Shown: piece by piece, positions 13,136 to 14,499 of the stretch
Position numbering within the stretch: the stretch's first letter is position 1
Layout of the letters: every line of letters starts with the position of its first letter
From: an uncultured Clostridia bacterium
GTDB lineage: Bacteria; Bacillota; Clostridia; Oscillospirales; CAG-272
Assembly (NCBI GenBank): GCA_937884385.1
Contig: CALGCW010000143.1
Span: forward strand, 1 to 14,499
Length of the DNA stretch: 14,499 nucleotides
Direction: 5' to 3'
The notes under the pieces: generated by a model
Database searches by the model: none
What the model was told of the DNA's origin: nothing
What the model saw: the letters and a program-made list of their open reading frames with translations, nothing else
Translations under genes and position numbers: made by a program

Positions 13136-13303
13136 ATGATGAAACGAGCTTATATCATCCACAAGGGCGAACTCTGCGCCTTCAACTACCGAAGCTCCTA
13201 TATTATCGCAAAAACCGACCTCATCGACTACCTCCTCGCCCACTCCGATGATCCACCCGTTCACCCAACAGGGACAGGGAGAAAAAAGAAGCAAATAGAA
13301 TAA
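13136..13303 (+). pseudogene. short ORF resembling the C-terminal half of an excisionase-type HTH protein
   Basis: A 55-aa frame beginning MMKRAYIIHKGELCAFNYRS and continuing SYIIAKTDLIDYLLAHS, then a Pro/Lys-rich tail. The core fits the second half of the HTH_17/excisionase pattern (I-x-x-GEL-x-AF-x-x-x-x-x-Y-I-x-K-x-DLI-x-YL). The first half, with the helix that normally opens the HTH, is absent: the frame upstream stays open but does not look like an HTH. The ribosome site is poor (only AAAG nearby). It is therefore most likely a remnant of a mobile-element gene, or else a very small real protein. No integrase lies in the window. The similarity is by eye only. Confidence 0.45.
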
Positions 13304-13334
13304 AATAAGCAAATTTACCCAATAATCAGCATAG

Positions 13335-13408
13335 TTATTACTGATAAACCAAAACAAGAGTAATAATTTTGATTTTAAGAGTAATAATTCTCAATTTATC
13401 AGTAATAA
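13335..13408. repeat. 14-bp perfect inverted repeat in AT-rich DNA
   Basis: TTATTACTGATAAA (13335-13348) and TTTATCAGTAATAA (13395-13408) are exact reverse complements 46 bp apart. The right copy spans the second and third units of the 21-bp tandem array. Confidence 0.75.
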
Positions 13409-13439
13409 ATATTAATTTATGAATAATAACTGCTAACAA
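13356..13439. repeat. 21-bp tandem array of AGTAATAA boxes
   Basis: Four units begin at 13356, 13377, 13398 and 13419. AGTAATAA falls at 13359, 13380 and 13401, and AATAATAA at 13422, each exactly 21 bp apart. Units 1 and 2 share AAGAGTAATAATT. An inverted copy (TTATTACT) lies at 13335-13342. The rest of the 504-base gap between 12985 and 13488 holds only the LuxR-type promoter, the short ORF and the terminator listed separately. Confidence 0.65.
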
Positions 13440-13479
13440 AATTCAAAAGAGCAAGCGAGCACCGAAGTGCTCGCTTGCT
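13435..13479 (-). terminator. terminator of the XRE / DUF6514-like operon
   Basis: GCAAGCGAGCAC (13451-13462) pairs perfectly with GTGCTCGCTTGC (13467-13478). On the minus strand the loop is TTCG closed by C-G, a very stable tetraloop, and TCTTTTGAATTTTG follows. A T run on the plus strand (13479-13490) would let it work in both directions. Confidence 0.9.
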
Positions 13480-13488
13480 TTTTCTTTT

Positions 13489-13725
13489 TTACCTTCTTAC
13501 ACACAAAAAGTCCTCAACTACGTTTTGAAGATGCTCGATTTCAAGCTTTTCTGCGTTGCAAAGCTTTACGAGGCTTGCAAGAGCATCTCTCTTATCCGTA
13601 ATATCTTCAACAGAGCAGAGAACAGTAATGTTATCGTAATCGCTGATAACGGCAATTCCGTAGCTTGTGCGCGTATGCTTGCCGTTATGGTATGTAGTTT
13701 CTGTCAGTACGTATTTGTAATTCAT
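13489..13725 (-). CDS. small DUF6514-like protein
   Basis: A 78-aa protein: MNYKYVLTETTYHNGKHTRT at the start, a strand-rich middle (SYGIAVISDYDNITVLCSVE) and a helical end (DITDKRDALASLVKLCNAEK, IEHLQNVVEDFL). The YGI ... EDI ... LV-LCN ... HL-VVEDFL pattern is the one I remember for DUF6514 proteins of Clostridia, whose function is unknown; this needs a profile search. The frame is open further upstream, to 13800, but that would overlap the XRE gene and lacks a ribosome site; ATG at 13725 has GAAAGGAAG 7-8 nt before it. The ribosome site overlaps the stop of the XRE gene, so translation is likely coupled. It ends at the terminator listed at 13435-13479. Confidence 0.8.
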   Translation of the reverse strand: MNYKYVLTETTYHNGKHTRTSYGIAVISDYDNITVLCSVEDITDKRDALASLVKLCNAEKLEIEHLQNVVEDFLCVRR

Positions 13726-13738
13726 ATTTTTCTTCCTT

Positions 13739-13966
13739 TCAAATTTCAATAAGAATGGGTATGCACGAATTGAGCATACCCATATCAATTTGCAGAGCAC
13801 CTGCTATTTTGAGCACGTTTGAGAGCTTGGGATCGGAGTCTCCGAGCTCGATATTGCGCAGCGCGTGCTCGCTCATATCCACCACATCAGAAAGAGCGCG
13901 GATAGAAATAAAAGAATTCTCTCTGCGCTCTCGCATAATTCGACCAAAATGTGCGGTATTCATCAT
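13739..13966 (-). CDS. small XRE-family (Cro/CI-like) DNA-binding regulator
   Basis: A 75-aa protein that is almost only a helix-turn-helix domain (residues 7-66): FGRIMRERRENSFISIRALS, VVDMSEHALRNIELGDSDPK and LSNVLKIAGALQIDMGML. The pattern (IRALSDVVDMSEHALRNIE followed by G-x-SDPKLSNVLKIAGAL) matches the XRE signature of recognition helix and following helix. Two ATGs in a row (13966, 13963) fit AAAGGAGGTG; I give the first, but the second has the more usual 8-nt spacing. The promoter (13988-14016) lies so close that the leader is only about 15 nt. Repeated GGACTGAC elements over that promoter suggest that the protein represses itself. It is translationally coupled to the DUF6514-like gene. 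Confidence 0.88.
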   Translation of the reverse strand: MMNTAHFGRIMRERRENSFISIRALSDVVDMSEHALRNIELGDSDPKLSNVLKIAGALQIDMGMLNSCIPILIEI

Positions 13967-13987
13967 TTTTCACCTCCTTTTTCCTAA

Positions 13988-14016
13988 ATTATAGGAGCAG
14001 GGGACTGACTTGTTAA
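13988..14016 (-). promoter_or_regulatory. promoter of the XRE / DUF6514-like operon
   Basis: On the minus strand TTAACA (14016-14011), a 17-nt spacer and TATAAT (13993-13988): a near-consensus promoter directly in front of the XRE ribosome site. Confidence 0.8.
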
Positions 14017-14030
14017 GGAAGTGGACTGAC
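14002..14030. promoter_or_regulatory. candidate XRE operator: GGACTGAC x2, 21 bp apart
   Basis: GGACTGAC occurs at 14002-14009, inside the spacer between -35 and -10, and at 14023-14030, upstream of the -35. The 21-bp step is two helical turns, and together the copies bracket the -35. Binding there would block RNA polymerase. Autorepression by the XRE protein is inferred from its position. Confidence 0.55.
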
Positions 14031-14147
14031 GGTTTGTGAACAAAATGTTAAAATTAGGGCGGTTATAAAATATTACCCATTTCGTATGAAAAATTCTTCA
14101 ATTTTTGAAAGAAAAAGCAGTAATTTGTTGTTTTTTATTGATAAATA

Positions 14148-14176
14148 TTGAATATGATACTTCTTTATGCTATAAT
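14148..14176 (+). promoter_or_regulatory. promoter of the sigma-factor-like gene
   Basis: TTGAAT (14148-14153), a 17-nt spacer and TATAAT (14171-14176) with an extended -10 TGC. The same -35 and -10 hexamers and the same spacing are found in the ArsC/Spx-like promoter at 484-512. Confidence 0.82.
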
Positions 14177-14214
14177 TTGGTGTGTTGATTATTATCTATG
14201 ATAAGGAGATAACA

Positions 14215-14499
14215 ATGTTACAATTCCTATTCACCATATGCGATGAACAATACCATAGTAGAATTGAATACATATATAAGCGCTTTCATAAAGATATGTT
14301 CAGATTTGCAAGAAACAGATTTATAGCAATGAACAGCCATAACCCCGAGCTTGATGCGGAGGATGCCGATTTGGAAGAAGCTGCAGACGAGGCGCCGGAG
14401 GAGGACGAGGCTCCCTTGAGCCCCGAGGAAACTGCGGCAATGCTCCTGTTTGACGATGAGGAGATGGTTATTGCCGAGCAGACCGAGCCCGAAGCAACT
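14215..14499 (+). CDS. sigma-70-like (ECF-type) RNA polymerase sigma factor, N-terminal part only
   Basis: The frame is open from ATG at 14215 (AAGGAG 6 nt before) to the window edge, 95 codons, with no stop seen. Residues 1-36, MLQFLFTICDEQYHSRIEYI followed by YKRFHKDMFRFARNRF, match the opening of sigma region 2 in ECF-type factors: a helix that ends in a short aromatic/basic segment. Residues 45-50 (ELDAED) resemble the start of the AED-x-VQ-x-x-F core, but that core does not continue. Instead residues 51-95 are strongly acidic and Ala/Pro-rich (DLEEAADEAPEEDEAPLSPE). Either an acidic insertion interrupts region 2, or only the first helix is kept and the protein does something else. It could also be a frameshifted gene. 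The promoter is excellent. Regions 3-4 would lie outside the window. Confidence 0.6.
   Translation, partial: MLQFLFTICDEQYHSRIEYIYKRFHKDMFRFARNRFIAMNSHNPELDAEDADLEEAADEAPEEDEAPLSPEETAAMLLFDDEEMVIAEQTEPEAT

Noticed and set aside
13057..13251. 64-codon plus-strand frame overlapping the excisionase-like ORF
   Set aside because: It is a different frame with His/Pro/Arg-rich, domain-free product and no ribosome site; the 13136 frame makes better protein sense.
903..13478. The shared AAGCGAGC arms of the terminators at 903-937 and 13435-13479 as a mobile repeat
   Set aside because: The similarity is limited to GC-rich stem arms of two ordinary terminators; flanks and loops differ.
13726..13800. 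Longer N-terminus of the DUF6514-like gene
   Set aside because: It would overlap the XRE gene by about 60 nt without a ribosome site; ATG at 13725 has one, and the protein pattern begins there.

Overview
The window looks like a chromosomal segment of a Gram-positive gut-type Clostridia (Oscillospirales or a neighbouring order). The reasons are strong AGGAGG-type ribosome sites, sigma-A style promoters with 17-bp spacers and extended -10 boxes, lipoprotein signal peptides, and extracellular Cys/His modules and BspA-like leucine-rich repeats typical of gut Firmicutes. This assignment is inference from style; there is no rRNA or marker gene here.

Layout. (1) 1-940: a GNAT acetyltransferase cut by the left edge (minus strand) and an ArsC/Spx-fold protein (plus strand) diverge from back-to-back promoters; the second ends in a strong terminator. 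(2) 898-1290: non-coding DNA with three 24-bp mini-hairpin repeats, a 7-bp tandem repeat, a weak promoter and a terminator-like hairpin that overlaps that promoter. (3) 1291-7215 (plus): operon A, encoding a 114-aa Cys-rich protein, a 36-aa membrane peptide, a 571-aa lipoprotein and a 1219-aa lipoprotein with a long Cys/His array and two tandem leucine-rich modules. (4) 7216-7385: two opposed terminators and a third perfect palindrome. (5) 12984-7386 (minus): a membrane-bound LuxR-type regulator, then operon B, encoding a 144-aa protein with a GTG start and a 1329-aa modular lipoprotein. Operon B has a poor -35 box, and directly upstream of it lie three AGGGGTGA boxes spaced 22 and 10 bp. (6) 12985-13488: a short ORF resembling half of an excisionase-type DNA-binding protein and an AT-rich 21-bp tandem repeat. 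(7) 13966-13489 (minus): a small XRE regulator coupled to a DUF6514-like protein, with a 21-bp-spaced repeated operator candidate over its promoter. (8) 14215 to the right edge (plus): the start of a sigma-70-like gene with an unusual acidic stretch.

How the parts may work together (inference): operons A and B converge, and each ends in a giant lipid-anchored protein built from extracellular CxxC/His modules joined to repeat domains. The 7TM-HTH protein is well placed to sense something at the membrane and switch on operon B through the three boxes; operon A has a similarly weak -35 with G-rich repeats upstream. I consider this regulated pair of modular surface lipoproteins the best candidate for an undescribed system. 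Ligand and function cannot be read from the sequence.
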